Positions 40,342 to 49,478 of a DNA stretch of 64,000 bases are shown here, in pieces. Made by a program: the position numbers and the translations under genes. The DNA comes from Clostridiaceae bacterium (GTDB taxonomy: Bacteria > Bacillota > Clostridia > Lachnospirales > Lachnospiraceae). Positions within the stretch are counted from its first letter, which is position 1; each line of letters starts with the position of its first letter. The stretch lies in contig CABIYE010000001.1 of assembly GCA_902362865.1 (NCBI GenBank), positions 248,001 to 312,000 on the forward strand, read 5' to 3'. A model generated the notes under the pieces. That model searched no databases. It was not told the DNA's origin and saw only the letters and a list, made by a program, of their open reading frames with translations.

Positions 40342-40893
40342 ATGAGAAAAGTAGCGGTGTTATTAGCAGATGGATTTGAAGAGATAGAAGCATTGACTGT
40401 TGTGGATCTGCTGAGACGTTCCATGATATATGTGGATACAGTATCTATTACGGAGGAATATATGGTACACGGTGCACATGGGATCGGCGTGCAGACAGAA
40501 GATACATTTGAAGAAGTGAATTTTGCAGAATTTGATATGGTCATTCTTCCGGGAGGACAGCCCGGAACTACGAATTTAAGTGAACATGAGGGTGTGAAAC
40601 GAGTCATACAGGCTTTCTGTGAAGAAGGAAAATATGTGGGAGCAATCTGCGCGGCACCGGGAATCCTGGGGAACATGGGGCTTCTGAAGGGAAAACGGGC
40701 AACCTGTTATCCGTCCGTGGAGGAGCAGCTTCAGGGAGCTGTAATTGTGAAAGCTCCGGTAGTACAGGACGGTAATATTATTACCAGCCGCGGAATGGGG
40801 ACGGCGATTGATTTCGGATTGAAGCTGGTGGAAATCCTTTTTGATAAGGCGGAAGCTACTGCGCTTGCAGAGACAATCATATATTTGAAATAA
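40342..40893 (+). CDS. DJ-1/PfpI family protein
   Basis: 183 aa cytoplasmic protein of the DJ-1/ThiJ/PfpI superfamily. It starts MRKVAVLLADGFEEIEALT, has PGGQPGTTNL and the nucleophile elbow with Cys in AICAAPGIL. Family members include deglycases, chaperones and glyoxalases; the substrate is not clear. Ribosome-binding site TAGGAGG. It stands alone between the repeat element and tig. Confidence 0.92.
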   Translation: MRKVAVLLADGFEEIEALTVVDLLRRSMIYVDTVSITEEYMVHGAHGIGVQTEDTFEEVNFAEFDMVILPGGQPGTTNLSEHEGVKRVIQAFCEEGKYVGAICAAPGILGNMGLLKGKRATCYPSVEEQLQGAVIVKAPVVQDGNIITSRGMGTAIDFGLKLVEILFDKAEATALAETIIYLK

Positions 40894-40917
40894 ATGCTGG
40901 CTATTTTGCAGGATTTG

Positions 40918-40926
40918 TGTTATACT
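40918..40926 (+). promoter_or_regulatory. Extended -10 promoter element of tig
   Basis: TGTTATACT, 78 bases upstream of the tig start. A short leader hairpin (GTAGTC/GACTAC) follows. Confidence 0.5.
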
Positions 40927-41003
40927 CTCTTAATGAGTATTTATGTAGTCGACCTGTTCTTTAGACTACGAGAAGGCAGGATAGAAATAGGAGGAAGTTA
41001 TTC

Positions 41004-42290
41004 ATGAGTTTACAGGTAGAAAAACTGGAAAAAAACATGGCGAAGCTTACAATTGAGGTTTCGGCAGAAGAGTTGGAGAAGGCACTTCAAAGTGCATATC
41101 AGAAGCAGAAATCTAAAATTAGTATCCCGGGATTCCGTAAGGGAAAGGTTCCGCGTCAGATGATTGAGAAAATGTACGGCGCTGCTATTTTCTATGATGA
41201 TGCAGTCAATGAATTGATTCCAAAGGCATATTCCGACGCATATGATGAATGTGAGCTGGATATTGTGTCTCAGCCGGAGATTAATGTTGTTCAGATTGAG
41301 AAGGGCAAACCATTTATTTTTACAGCAGAAGTTGCAACGAAGCCGGAGGTAACTCTTGGAGAGTACAAAGGGCTGAAAGTAGACAAGATTTCTACCCGTG
41401 TCACACAGAAGGAAGTAGATGCGAAGATTCAGGAAGAGGCAGAGAAGAATGCGCGGACGATTACCGTAGAAGATCGCCCGGTACAAGATGGCGATGAAGT
41501 AATCCTCGACTTTGAAGGTTTTGTAGACGGTGTTGCATTTGAAGGCGGAAAGGGAGAAAATTATCCGCTGACAATCGGATCCGGTGCCTTTATCCCAGGA
41601 TTTGAGGAACAACTGGTAGGGGCAGAATCTGGAAAAGAAGTGGAAGTCAATGTAACCTTCCCAGAGGATTATCAGGCGGAAGACCTGAAGGGAAAAGCGG
41701 CAGTATTTAAATGTACCGTGCATGAGATTAAGGCAAAAGAGCTTCCGGAGATTGACGATGAATTTGCGGCGGAAGTATCAGAATTCGATACTTTAGAGGA
41801 ATATAAGGCAGACGTTAAGGCGAAGATCAAAGAGCAGAAAGAGACAGAAGGAAAGACGAAGAAGGAAGATCAGGCTGTGGAGCAGGCTGTTGCCAATGCT
41901 ACTATGGAAATTCCGGAGCCAATGATCAATACGCAGACCAGACAGATGGCAGATGATTTTGCTCAGAGAATGATGCAGCAGGGTCTTACTATGGAACAGT
42001 ATTTCCAGTTTACCGGATTGACAGAAGAGAAGATGCTGGAAGATTTGCGCCCGCAGGCGCTGAAGCGCATTCAGACACGTTTGGTTCTGGAAGCAATTGC
42101 CCAGGCTGAGAATATTGAAATCAGTGATGAGAAGCTTGATGAAGAGATTGCCAAGATGGCAGAGGCCTACAATATGGAAGCTGATAAGCTGAAAGAGTAC
42201 ATGGGCGAAAATGAAAAGAAACAGATGAAAGAAGATATAGCAGTTCAGGAGGCAGTAACCTTCCTGGTAGAGAATGCAGAAGAGAAATAG
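41004..42290 (+). CDS. tig: Trigger factor
   Basis: Ribosome-bound chaperone and prolyl isomerase, 428 aa. The N-terminal ribosome-binding domain has the signature IPGFRKGKVPRQMIEKMYG; the FKBP-like domain (GDEVILDFEGFVDGVAFEGG) and helical C-terminal domain follow. Ribosome-binding site AGGAGGAAG. The order tig-clpP-clpX-lon-engB is a conserved proteostasis cluster. Confidence 0.97.
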   Translation: MSLQVEKLEKNMAKLTIEVSAEELEKALQSAYQKQKSKISIPGFRKGKVPRQMIEKMYGAAIFYDDAVNELIPKAYSDAYDECELDIVSQPEINVVQIEKGKPFIFTAEVATKPEVTLGEYKGLKVDKISTRVTQKEVDAKIQEEAEKNARTITVEDRPVQDGDEVILDFEGFVDGVAFEGGKGENYPLTIGSGAFIPGFEEQLVGAESGKEVEVNVTFPEDYQAEDLKGKAAVFKCTVHEIKAKELPEIDDEFAAEVSEFDTLEEYKADVKAKIKEQKETEGKTKKEDQAVEQAVANATMEIPEPMINTQTRQMADDFAQRMMQQGLTMEQYFQFTGLTEEKMLEDLRPQALKRIQTRLVLEAIAQAENIEISDEKLDEEIAKMAEAYNMEADKLKEYMGENEKKQMKEDIAVQEAVTFLVENAEEK

Positions 42291-42333
42291 TATTTGCTAC
42301 CAGTGACAGACATCATAGTTAGGGGGTATTTAC

Positions 42334-42918
42334 ATGAGTCTGGTACCTTATGTCGTTGAACAGACGAGTCGTGGGGAGCGTTCCTACGATATTTATTCAA
42401 GATTATTAAAAGACAGAATTATTTTTCTTGGAGAAGAAGTGACGGATACAGCGGCAAGTATCATTGTTGCGCAGTTAATGTTCCTGGAAGCAGAGGATCC
42501 GGAGAAGGATATCCATCTGTACATTAACAGTCCGGGCGGCTCTGTGACTGCCGGACTTGCGATTTACGATACGATGCAGTATATCAAATGTGATGTAGCC
42601 ACCTACTGTATTGGAATGGCGGCAAGCATGGGTTCTTTTCTTCTCTCAGGAGGGGCAAAAGGTAAGCGTTTCGCGCTGCCAAATGCAGAGATTATGATTC
42701 ATCAGCCGTCAGGCGGCGCGCAGGGACAGGCAACTGAGATTCAGATTGCCGCAGAACATATTCTGAAGACGCGTCAGAAGCTGAATCAGATTCTGGCAGA
42801 GAATACAGGACAGCCGATTGAAGTTATTAGTGCAGATACAGACAGAGACAATTTCATGTCTGCAATAGAAGCAAAAGAGTACGGCTTGATAGATGAAGTA
42901 ATCACGAACCGTAAATAA
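42334..42918 (+). CDS. clpP: ATP-dependent Clp protease proteolytic subunit
   Basis: Serine peptidase barrel, 194 aa. Catalytic Ser98 (GMAASMGSF), His123 (MIHQPSGG) and Asp172 are in place. It starts [15 protein letters not shown] without a long propeptide. Ribosome-binding site AGGGGG. It partners ClpX, encoded next, for regulated proteolysis. Confidence 0.97.
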   Translation: MSLVPYVVEQTSRGERSYDIYSRLLKDRIIFLGEEVTDTAASIIVAQLMFLEAEDPEKDIHLYINSPGGSVTAGLAIYDTMQYIKCDVATYCIGMAASMGSFLLSGGAKGKRFALPNAEIMIHQPSGGAQGQATEIQIAAEHILKTRQKLNQILAENTGQPIEVISADTDRDNFMSAIEAKEYGLIDEVITNRK

Positions 42919-42923
42919 AAAAC

Positions 42924-42957
42924 AGGACGGGTATACTGTAAACAGTCTGCCTGTCCT
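42924..42957 (+). terminator. Hairpin between clpP and clpX
   Basis: Long imperfect stem: 42924-42939 pairs with 42942-42957 with one mismatch and two G-U pairs, and the innermost pairs would open to a usable loop. The T-run after it is weak, so it may attenuate rather than stop transcription into clpX. Confidence 0.6.
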
Positions 42958-43036
42958 TAGTTTGTCTTAGTCAAAGCGGTGCTTTAAGCATGGAATGAAA
43001 GACGGCTGAAATGTTTAGAAACAGAGAGGTGAAAGT

Positions 43037-44296
43037 ATGGCAGGAAGAAATGATGAGCAGATTAGGTGCTCTTTTTGTAATAAAACCCAGGCGCAGGTAC
43101 GTAAGTTGATCGCGGGGCCCGGCGGAGTCTATATCTGTGATTCCTGTGTAGATGTTTGTGCAGAGATTATAGAAGAAGAATTTGAGTATGATAACAGGCG
43201 TACGAATCCATTTGATGAAATCAATCTGCTTAAGCCGGAAGAAATCAAGGCGTTCCTGGATGATTATGTAATCGGGCAGGAAGAAGCGAAGAAGGTACTG
43301 TCTGTTGCGGTATATAACCATTATAAAAGGATTATGGCAGAGAAGGATCTGGGGGTAGAGCTTAAAAAGAGCAATGTCCTGATGCTGGGTCCTACCGGCT
43401 GCGGTAAGACACTTCTGGCGCAGACGCTGGCAAAGATACTGAATGTACCGTTTGCCATTGCTGATGCAACGGCGCTTACGGAAGCGGGGTATGTAGGTGA
43501 AGATGTGGAAAATATCCTGCTGAAAGTTATTCAGGCGGCGGACGGCGATATTGAGCGGGCAGAATACGGAATTATTTATATTGATGAGATAGATAAAATT
43601 ACAAGAAAATCAGAGAATCCGTCTATTACGAGAGATGTGTCGGGCGAAGGCGTTCAGCAGGCGCTCCTTAAGATTATTGAAGGCACGGTGGCAAGCGTAC
43701 CGCCCCAGGGCGGGAGAAAGCATCCGCATCAGGAATTGATTCAGATTGATACGACAAATATTCTATTCATCTGCGGAGGTGCGTTTGAAGGACTGGACAA
43801 GATTATTGAGACCCGTCTGGATAAGAAATCGATAGGATTTAATGCAGAGATTGCCGAGAAGCATGAGGACGATACAGATAGGCTTTTGAAGCAGGTTCTG
43901 CCCCAGGATCTTGTGAAATTCGGATTAATTCCGGAGTTGGTAGGGCGTGTTCCGGTGACTGTTTCACTGGAGATGTTGGATAGAGATGCGTTGATTAGGA
44001 TTCTGACGGAGCCAAAGAGCGCCATTGTGAAGCAATACCAGAAGATGCTGGAGCTGGACGGTGTTGATCTTATCTTTGACCAGGCTGCGCTTGAGGCAAT
44101 TGCAGATACGTCCCTGAAGAGAAAAACCGGTGCGCGGGGGCTTCGTGCAATTATGGAAAATATTATGATGGATACCATGTATCATGCCCCGTCGGATGAG
44201 ACGCTGGTTTCCTGCCGCATTACAGAAGATGTGGTGAAGGATAAGAGCGCACCAATTTATGAGCATGACCAGGAGAGAAGACCAGAGAGTGCATAA
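43037..44296 (+). CDS. clpX: ATP-dependent Clp protease unfoldase ClpX
   Basis: AAA+ unfoldase of 419 aa that recognises substrates and feeds them to ClpP. The N-terminal zinc-binding domain ([16 protein letters not shown]), Walker A GPTGCGKT, Walker [11 protein letters not shown] and the ClpP-docking region are visible. Ribosome-binding site GAGAGGTG. Confidence 0.97.
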   Translation: MAGRNDEQIRCSFCNKTQAQVRKLIAGPGGVYICDSCVDVCAEIIEEEFEYDNRRTNPFDEINLLKPEEIKAFLDDYVIGQEEAKKVLSVAVYNHYKRIMAEKDLGVELKKSNVLMLGPTGCGKTLLAQTLAKILNVPFAIADATALTEAGYVGEDVENILLKVIQAADGDIERAEYGIIYIDEIDKITRKSENPSITRDVSGEGVQQALLKIIEGTVASVPPQGGRKHPHQELIQIDTTNILFICGGAFEGLDKIIETRLDKKSIGFNAEIAEKHEDDTDRLLKQVLPQDLVKFGLIPELVGRVPVTVSLEMLDRDALIRILTEPKSAIVKQYQKMLELDGVDLIFDQAALEAIADTSLKRKTGARGLRAIMENIMMDTMYHAPSDETLVSCRITEDVVKDKSAPIYEHDQERRPESA

Positions 44297-44303
44297 GACA
44301 TAG

Positions 44304-44332
44304 GCGGACGCAGAAAAAGCAGCGTCCGCTTT
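44304..44332 (+). terminator. Terminator between clpX and lon
   Basis: Perfect 8-bp GC-rich stem (44304-44311 with 44322-44329, arm GCGGACGC), 10-base loop, followed by TTTATTA. It would at least partly separate lon from clpX. Confidence 0.72.
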
Positions 44333-44352
44333 ATTATATAACAGGAGGAAAT

Positions 44353-46698
44353 ATGGAAAGAGAAGTAAGAAGCCTTCCCATGGTTGCCCTTCGGGGAATG
44401 ACGGTTCTCCCGGAGATGGTGATACATTTTGATGTTAGCAGACAGGCTTCGATAGAAGCAATCAATGCAGCTATGCTGGAAGAAGGTCAGAAGATTTTTC
44501 TGACAGGACAGAAGGATTTTAATATCGAAGAGCCGGGAATCGGGGACGTTTTCCGGGTTGGGACAATAGCCGCTGTGAAGCAGGTGGTGAAGCTGCCGAA
44601 GAACATTTTGCGTGTCCTGGTTGCAGGAGAGAGGAGAGCGGGATTGAATGTGTTGGAATTTACGGATCCCTATCTGCGGGCGAATGTTACGGTTATAGAG
44701 GATGTTGATGATATCCGGGAGCAATTTGGTGAGAATGATGCAGATACGAATCTGGAAGCTATGGCAAGAGGCCTGAAGGAAATCTATACGGAATTTATGC
44801 TGAAAAACCCGAAATTTCCCAAAGATATGGTGAAACAGATTAACGAATATACGGATCTTAAGAAGGTCATAGATATGATTGCTGCAAATTGTCCGTTGAG
44901 CGATACGGATCAGCAGGAAATCCTGGAGGAAGCAAGTTTACTGAAACGGTATCATCTTCTTGCTTTTAAGATCGTGAATGAGATGCAGATTATGGATATA
45001 AAGGAAGATATCCAGAATAAGGTGAAAGAGCGTGTAGATAAACATCAAAGAGAATATATCCTGAGAGAACAGCTCAAATTAATCCGGGAAGAGCTGGGAG
45101 AAGATAATACGCTTACCGATGCGGAAGAGTTTCAGGAGGCGGCTGATAAGCTGGAAGCTCCGGAAGAAGTAAAGGAAAAACTTAACAAAGAAATCAAGCG
45201 GTTTAAAAGTTCTATGAATAGTCCGGCAGAGAGCGGCGTTATACGTACCTATATCGAGACGATGCTGGAGATGCCATGGGATAAGATGTCGGAAGATAAT
45301 GAAGATATTGCCTATGCGAAACAAGTACTGGAAGAAGACCATTACGGACTTGAGAAAGTGAAGGAGCGTGTGCTGGAATTTCTGGCAGTGCGCACACTTA
45401 CGAAAAAGGGAGACAGCCCAATCCTCTGTCTTGTGGGGCCGCCGGGAACCGGCAAAACATCTGTCGCCCGTTCATTGGCGAGGGCGTTGAACCGTTCTTA
45501 TGTCAGAATTTCTCTCGGAGGAGTAAGGGATGAAGCAGAGATCCGAGGACATCGAAAGACCTATGTGGGGGCGATGCCGGGCAGGATTGCGAATGGACTG
45601 AAAAGCGCAGGAGTGAAGAATCCGTTGATGCTTCTGGATGAAATTGATAAGGTCAGTACAGATTATAAGGGAGACACTTTTTCCGCGCTTCTGGAAGTAC
45701 TGGATAGTGAGCAGAACAAAAAGTTCCGGGATCATTATCTGGAGGTTCCGATAGATCTGTCTGAGGTACTGTTTGTGACAACAGCAAATACGCTTCAGAC
45801 GATTCCGAAACCCCTTCTTGACCGTATGGAGATTATTGAGGTCAGCAGTTATACTGAGAATGAGAAGATTCATATTGCTATGGAGCATTTGATTCCAAAG
45901 CAGCTTGACAAGCATGGGCTGAAGCCGGGACAACTTACGATTAGTAAGGGAGCCGTGTGGAAGATGGCAAGGAATTATACCAAGGAAGCCGGTGTAAGGC
46001 AGTTGGAGCGTAAAATCGGGGATATATGCAGAAAAGCAGCCAGGGAAATTCTGGAGAATCAAAAAGAGAGAATTCGGGTGACGGAAAATAACCTGCATAA
46101 ATATCTGGGGCAGGAATTATATACCTATCAGATGGCGAATCAGGTTGATGAGATTGGAATTGTCCGGGGACTTGCGTGGACCAGTGTGGGCGGTGATACT
46201 CTGCAGATTGAGGTTAATGTGATGCCGGGGAAGGGAGAAATCCTTTTGACCGGGCAGATGGGTGATGTGATGAAGGAATCGGCGAGAACAGGAATCAGTT
46301 ATATTCGTTCCATAAGCAGGAATCACGGCATCGCGGATGATTTCTTTGAAGAACACGATATTCATATACATATTCCGGAGGGAGCGGTTCCCAAGGATGG
46401 CCCGTCTGCGGGAATTACCATGGCGACAGCAATGTTTTCCGCTGTTACAGAGCAGAAGGTGCGCGCTGATATTGCCATGACAGGTGAGATTACCCTGCGT
46501 GGGCGCGTGCTGCCCATCGGAGGGCTGAAGGAAAAGCTTCTTGCAGCGAAGAGCGCCGGGATACGGACGGTTCTGATTCCCGGAGAAAATGAAAAGGATG
46601 TCGGAGAATTGTCGGCCGAGATTACAAAGGGACTGCAGATTCTGCCTGTATCCCATATGAATGAAGTGCTTGAACAGGCGTTGGTAAAGGAAATTTAG
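44353..46698 (+). CDS. lon: ATP-dependent protease Lon
   Basis: Hexameric AAA+ serine protease, 781 aa. N-terminal substrate-binding domain, Walker A GPPGTGKT near residue 360, and the C-terminal peptidase with catalytic Ser in PKDGPSAGI and Lys in GGLKEKLLAA. Ribosome-binding site CAGGAGG. engB follows after 25 bases. Confidence 0.97.
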   Translation: MEREVRSLPMVALRGMTVLPEMVIHFDVSRQASIEAINAAMLEEGQKIFLTGQKDFNIEEPGIGDVFRVGTIAAVKQVVKLPKNILRVLVAGERRAGLNVLEFTDPYLRANVTVIEDVDDIREQFGENDADTNLEAMARGLKEIYTEFMLKNPKFPKDMVKQINEYTDLKKVIDMIAANCPLSDTDQQEILEEASLLKRYHLLAFKIVNEMQIMDIKEDIQNKVKERVDKHQREYILREQLKLIREELGEDNTLTDAEEFQEAADKLEAPEEVKEKLNKEIKRFKSSMNSPAESGVIRTYIETMLEMPWDKMSEDNEDIAYAKQVLEEDHYGLEKVKERVLEFLAVRTLTKKGDSPILCLVGPPGTGKTSVARSLARALNRSYVRISLGGVRDEAEIRGHRKTYVGAMPGRIANGLKSAGVKNPLMLLDEIDKVSTDYKGDTFSALLEVLDSEQNKKFRDHYLEVPIDLSEVLFVTTANTLQTIPKPLLDRMEIIEVSSYTENEKIHIAMEHLIPKQLDKHGLKPGQLTISKGAVWKMARNYTKEAGVRQLERKIGDICRKAAREILENQKERIRVTENNLHKYLGQELYTYQMANQVDEIGIVRGLAWTSVGGDTLQIEVNVMPGKGEILLTGQMGDVMKESARTGISYIRSISRNHGIADDFFEEHDIHIHIPEGAVPKDGPSAGITMATAMFSAVTEQKVRADIAMTGEITLRGRVLPIGGLKEKLLAAKSAGIRTVLIPGENEKDVGELSAEITKGLQILPVSHMNEVLEQALVKEI

Positions 46699-46723
46699 AT
46701 TTAAGAAGAATGAGGAAAATAGA

Positions 46724-47323
46724 ATGATTATAAAGAATGTAAATCTGGAAACGGTGTGCGGAATTACGAGCAAACTTCCGGAAAATGATAAACCGGAGAT
46801 TGCATTTGCCGGAAAATCCAATGTAGGCAAATCTTCCCTGATTAATGCGCTGATGAACCGGAAGTCTTATGCGAGAATATCGGCGACGCCGGGGAAGACC
46901 CAGACCATTAATTATTATAATATCAATGATGAGCTGTATCTGGTGGATCTTCCGGGATATGGATATGCAAAGGTTTCTGAGCAGGAAAAGGCACAGTGGG
47001 GACGGATGATTGAGAATTATCTCCATTCTTCCAGGCAACTGAAAGCAATTTTTCTGTTAATAGATATCCGGCACGAACCGTCGGCGAATGATAAGATGAT
47101 GTATGAATGGGTAGTTGCCCAGGGATACAATCCGATTATTATTGCCACCAAATTGGATAAGCTGAAGAGAAGCCAGGTGGATAAGCATGTGAAAATGGTG
47201 AAGCAGGGATTAAATCTTATCCCGGGAACGATAGTGATTCCCTTTTCAGCAGAGACAAAGCAGGGGAGAGAGGAAATCTGGGAGCTGACAGAGACAGAAT
47301 TTCTGGGAAAAGAGACAGAATAG
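46724..47323 (+). CDS. ysxC: Ribosome biogenesis GTPase EngB (YsxC/YihA)
   Basis: Essential small GTPase in 50S assembly, 199 aa. G1 GKSNVGKSSLIN, G3 VDLPGYGYAK and G4 TKLDK are present. Its place downstream of lon is conserved in Firmicutes. Confidence 0.96.
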   Translation: MIIKNVNLETVCGITSKLPENDKPEIAFAGKSNVGKSSLINALMNRKSYARISATPGKTQTINYYNINDELYLVDLPGYGYAKVSEQEKAQWGRMIENYLHSSRQLKAIFLLIDIRHEPSANDKMMYEWVVAQGYNPIIIATKLDKLKRSQVDKHVKMVKQGLNLIPGTIVIPFSAETKQGREEIWELTETEFLGKETE

Positions 47324-47343
47324 GCGAAATGAGGTGACAGAGT

Positions 47344-48492
47344 ATGCAGATGAATGTCAGGGAGCGGCTGCAGGATAACCGTCCGTATTGGAAGGTAATT
47401 GTCAGTCTGGCTTTCAGCCTGATCGGAACCATCTTATTTATCTATATTGGGATATGGGCGCTTTCTTTCTTCATGCCTTTTGTCATAGGGTGGTTTCTGG
47501 CATTTGTAGCAAGCCCGCTGGTGCTTTGGCTGGAGAAAAGACTGAAGATTGTAAAGAAGCTTAGCTCTGCCATCGTGGTAATCCTGGTTTTAGTAGGATG
47601 CGTGGCGCTAATTTATTTTGCGGGCAGTAAGTTGTGGAATGAAGTTTCCAGCTTGATTCGGAACTTCCCTGAGCTGTATCAGGATTTGGAAAAGGGACTT
47701 ACAGAAATTAGTGGAAAAGGCAGCCAGTTTTTTAAACTCCTGCCGGAAGGTGTACAGAACGGTTTTCAGACAATGGCAGCGAATTTAGATAAGACGGCAG
47801 GAGATCTGATTGCCGGGATTAGCGAACCCACCGTGGAGGCTGCGGGAAACTTCGCGAAAGGAATTCCCTCTATTTTGGTTTCGACGATTGTAACCATTAT
47901 TTCCGCATATTTTTTTATCTCAGACAGAGAGGCTGTACTGATTTGGGCGAAGAAAATTTCTCCTGAACCGATTGTTAAGAGAATGACGATGGTTATGGAT
48001 AACCTGAAATATGCGGTAGGAGGGTACTTGAAAGCCCAGTTTAAGATTATGGGAGTGGTATTTTTGATTTTATTGTTAGGGTTTTCCGTGATGCGAATTC
48101 ATTTCTCCATTCTTTTGGCGATGGGAATTGCTTTTTTGGATTTCCTGCCCTTTTTTGGAACAGGAACAGCCTTACTGCCCTGGGCTCTCTATAAATTACT
48201 TGTAGGTGACTATAGGACAATGGCAGGACTTATCATTATTTACGCGGTTACTCAGATTGTGCGTCAGATCATCCAGCCGAAGCTTGTGGGAGACAGCATG
48301 GGAATGAATCCTCTGTTTACGCTGGTGCTTTTGTATGTGGGATATAAAGCCGGAAGTGTATTGGGAATGATATTGGCAGTGCCGATTGGCATGATTATTG
48401 TAAATTTGTACAAAGCCGGGGCGTTTGATTATATTCTGGACGATGTAAAGATTCTTGCAGAGGGAGTGCTGAGCCTGCGGGTGAAGAAGTAA
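47344..48492 (+). CDS. AI-2E family transporter
   Basis: Integral membrane protein of 382 aa with about eight hydrophobic segments and the family's PerM-like pattern (ISAYFFISDRE, GMNPLFTLVLLYVGYKAG, VPIGMIIVNLY). Members export autoinducer-2, ions or unknown solutes; the substrate is unknown here. Start with GAGGTGACAG upstream; 20 bases after engB, likely in the same transcript. Confidence 0.9.
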   Translation: MQMNVRERLQDNRPYWKVIVSLAFSLIGTILFIYIGIWALSFFMPFVIGWFLAFVASPLVLWLEKRLKIVKKLSSAIVVILVLVGCVALIYFAGSKLWNEVSSLIRNFPELYQDLEKGLTEISGKGSQFFKLLPEGVQNGFQTMAANLDKTAGDLIAGISEPTVEAAGNFAKGIPSILVSTIVTIISAYFFISDREAVLIWAKKISPEPIVKRMTMVMDNLKYAVGGYLKAQFKIMGVVFLILLLGFSVMRIHFSILLAMGIAFLDFLPFFGTGTALLPWALYKLLVGDYRTMAGLIIIYAVTQIVRQIIQPKLVGDSMGMNPLFTLVLLYVGYKAGSVLGMILAVPIGMIIVNLYKAGAFDYILDDVKILAEGVLSLRVKK

Positions 48493-48494
48493 CA

Positions 48495-48514
48495 GGAATT
48501 ACCGTTAAAATTCC
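48495..48514. terminator. Weak hairpin between convergent genes
   Basis: 6-bp stem GGAATT/AATTCC with an 8-base loop between the AI-2E and LytTR regulator genes, without a good T-run. A GC palindrome (GGCGCC) follows. Only weak support as a terminator. Confidence 0.35.
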
Positions 48515-48547
48515 GATAAACAGGCGGCGCCAGCCATTCACCCTCAT

Positions 48548-49255
48548 TCAGAGTTTTTTCAGGCAGAAGCGGTTATAGGTTTCTCTGGCTTCCTTATATT
48601 TTCTTCGGGTAATATGAATCATTTTCCCGTTGGACATGAGGAAAGAATCCTTTGTCAGTTTCACTACTTCATGCAGATTGATAATCATACCCTTGATAGG
48701 GGAGAAGAAATAGCCGTAAGGGAGCAGGAGGTCTTCCAACTCTGCCTGTGAGATACGCAGGGAGTACGAATCTTCTGTTTTGAAATAAAATGTAACTACA
48801 TGATTGAAATAATTGGTATAGAGAATCTGGCGGAGCCGGACGGAATAACCATTCGGAAGAATCATTGTCTGGGATAGCTCCATACGCTTAAGGTTCAGCC
48901 GCCGGAACATTGCGGAGACATTTTCCTGTGTGAGAGGCTTGCGCAGGTAGTAGTCAGCGTTCACCTCATAGCTCTCGGAAGCGAATTCATTGCTGGCTGA
49001 ACAGAAAATCAGATGTACAGTATCGTCAGACTGTCGGATCTTACGTGCAAGCTCTATTCCGCTTAGACCATTCATAAAAATATCCAGGATAATAACATCG
49101 TAGATTTCTGTCCGTTCCCGGCCAAGAAAAGACTCTCCGCTGGGGTAGGCATCTATTTTATAATCCGGGCAGCCAATGGAGGATAATTCTGTAAGGATCA
49201 TTTCTGACAGTAGGGAAATCTGTGTGCTGTCGTCGTCAATTAAAGCAATTCTCAT
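48548..49255 (-). CDS. LytTR-family response regulator (orphan)
   Basis: 235 aa. The receiver domain has the acidic pair in IDDD near the start, phospho-acceptor Asp in VIILDIFMNGLSG about residue 57 and Lys in YLRKPL about residue 106. The C-terminal LytTR DNA-binding domain (YTNYFNHVVTFYFKTED, SPIKGMIINLHEV) is the AgrA/LytR type. No histidine kinase is adjacent. Ribosome-binding site GAGGG. A 9-bp direct repeat lies 23-53 bases upstream, suggesting autoregulation. Divergent from the surface protein gene. Confidence 0.93.
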   Translation of the reverse strand: MRIALIDDDSTQISLLSEMILTELSSIGCPDYKIDAYPSGESFLGRERTEIYDVIILDIFMNGLSGIELARKIRQSDDTVHLIFCSASNEFASESYEVNADYYLRKPLTQENVSAMFRRLNLKRMELSQTMILPNGYSVRLRQILYTNYFNHVVTFYFKTEDSYSLRISQAELEDLLLPYGYFFSPIKGMIINLHEVVKLTKDSFLMSNGKMIHITRRKYKEARETYNRFCLKKL

Positions 49256-49478
49256 AGTATCCCTCTTTAAATCGTAATTCTAATGTCAATGCATGGAAGT
49301 TCTAATGTTCTTTATATGCTGACATTATTTAAATCATAGCATAAAACATAGCATTTGTCTTTTTTTATTTTTCTACCAATTAAGTTATTTTTTAACCAAA
49401 AAAGTCAGGAGGATGGAAGTAGAGGACAGAATATTTATATAATAAGTGTTGTAGTTTTATAACAGGGAGGAGATTGCG
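49256..49478. other. Divergent control region between LytTR regulator and surface protein
   Basis: 223-base AT-rich region. Besides the 22-bp-period repeat it has CATAGCAT twice (49335-49342 and 49347-49354) and a TATAAT at 49438-49443 suited to the surface-protein gene but without a -35 box, which suggests activator-dependent transcription. No small gene seen. Confidence 0.5.
49278..49308 (-). promoter_or_regulatory. Direct repeat resembling a LytTR-domain binding site
   Basis: TTCTAATGT occurs at 49278-49286 and again at 49300-49308, a period of 22 bases (two helix turns); on the minus strand each reads ACATTAGAA. Pairs of 9-bp repeats with 12-13 bp spacing are the known format for LytTR regulators. 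It lies just upstream of the LytTR gene. Confidence 0.6.

Noticed and set aside
49284..49289. TTGACA on the minus strand as the -35 of the LytTR gene
   Set aside because: It overlaps the direct repeat but has no -10 at 16-18 bases, where the ribosome-binding site already lies.
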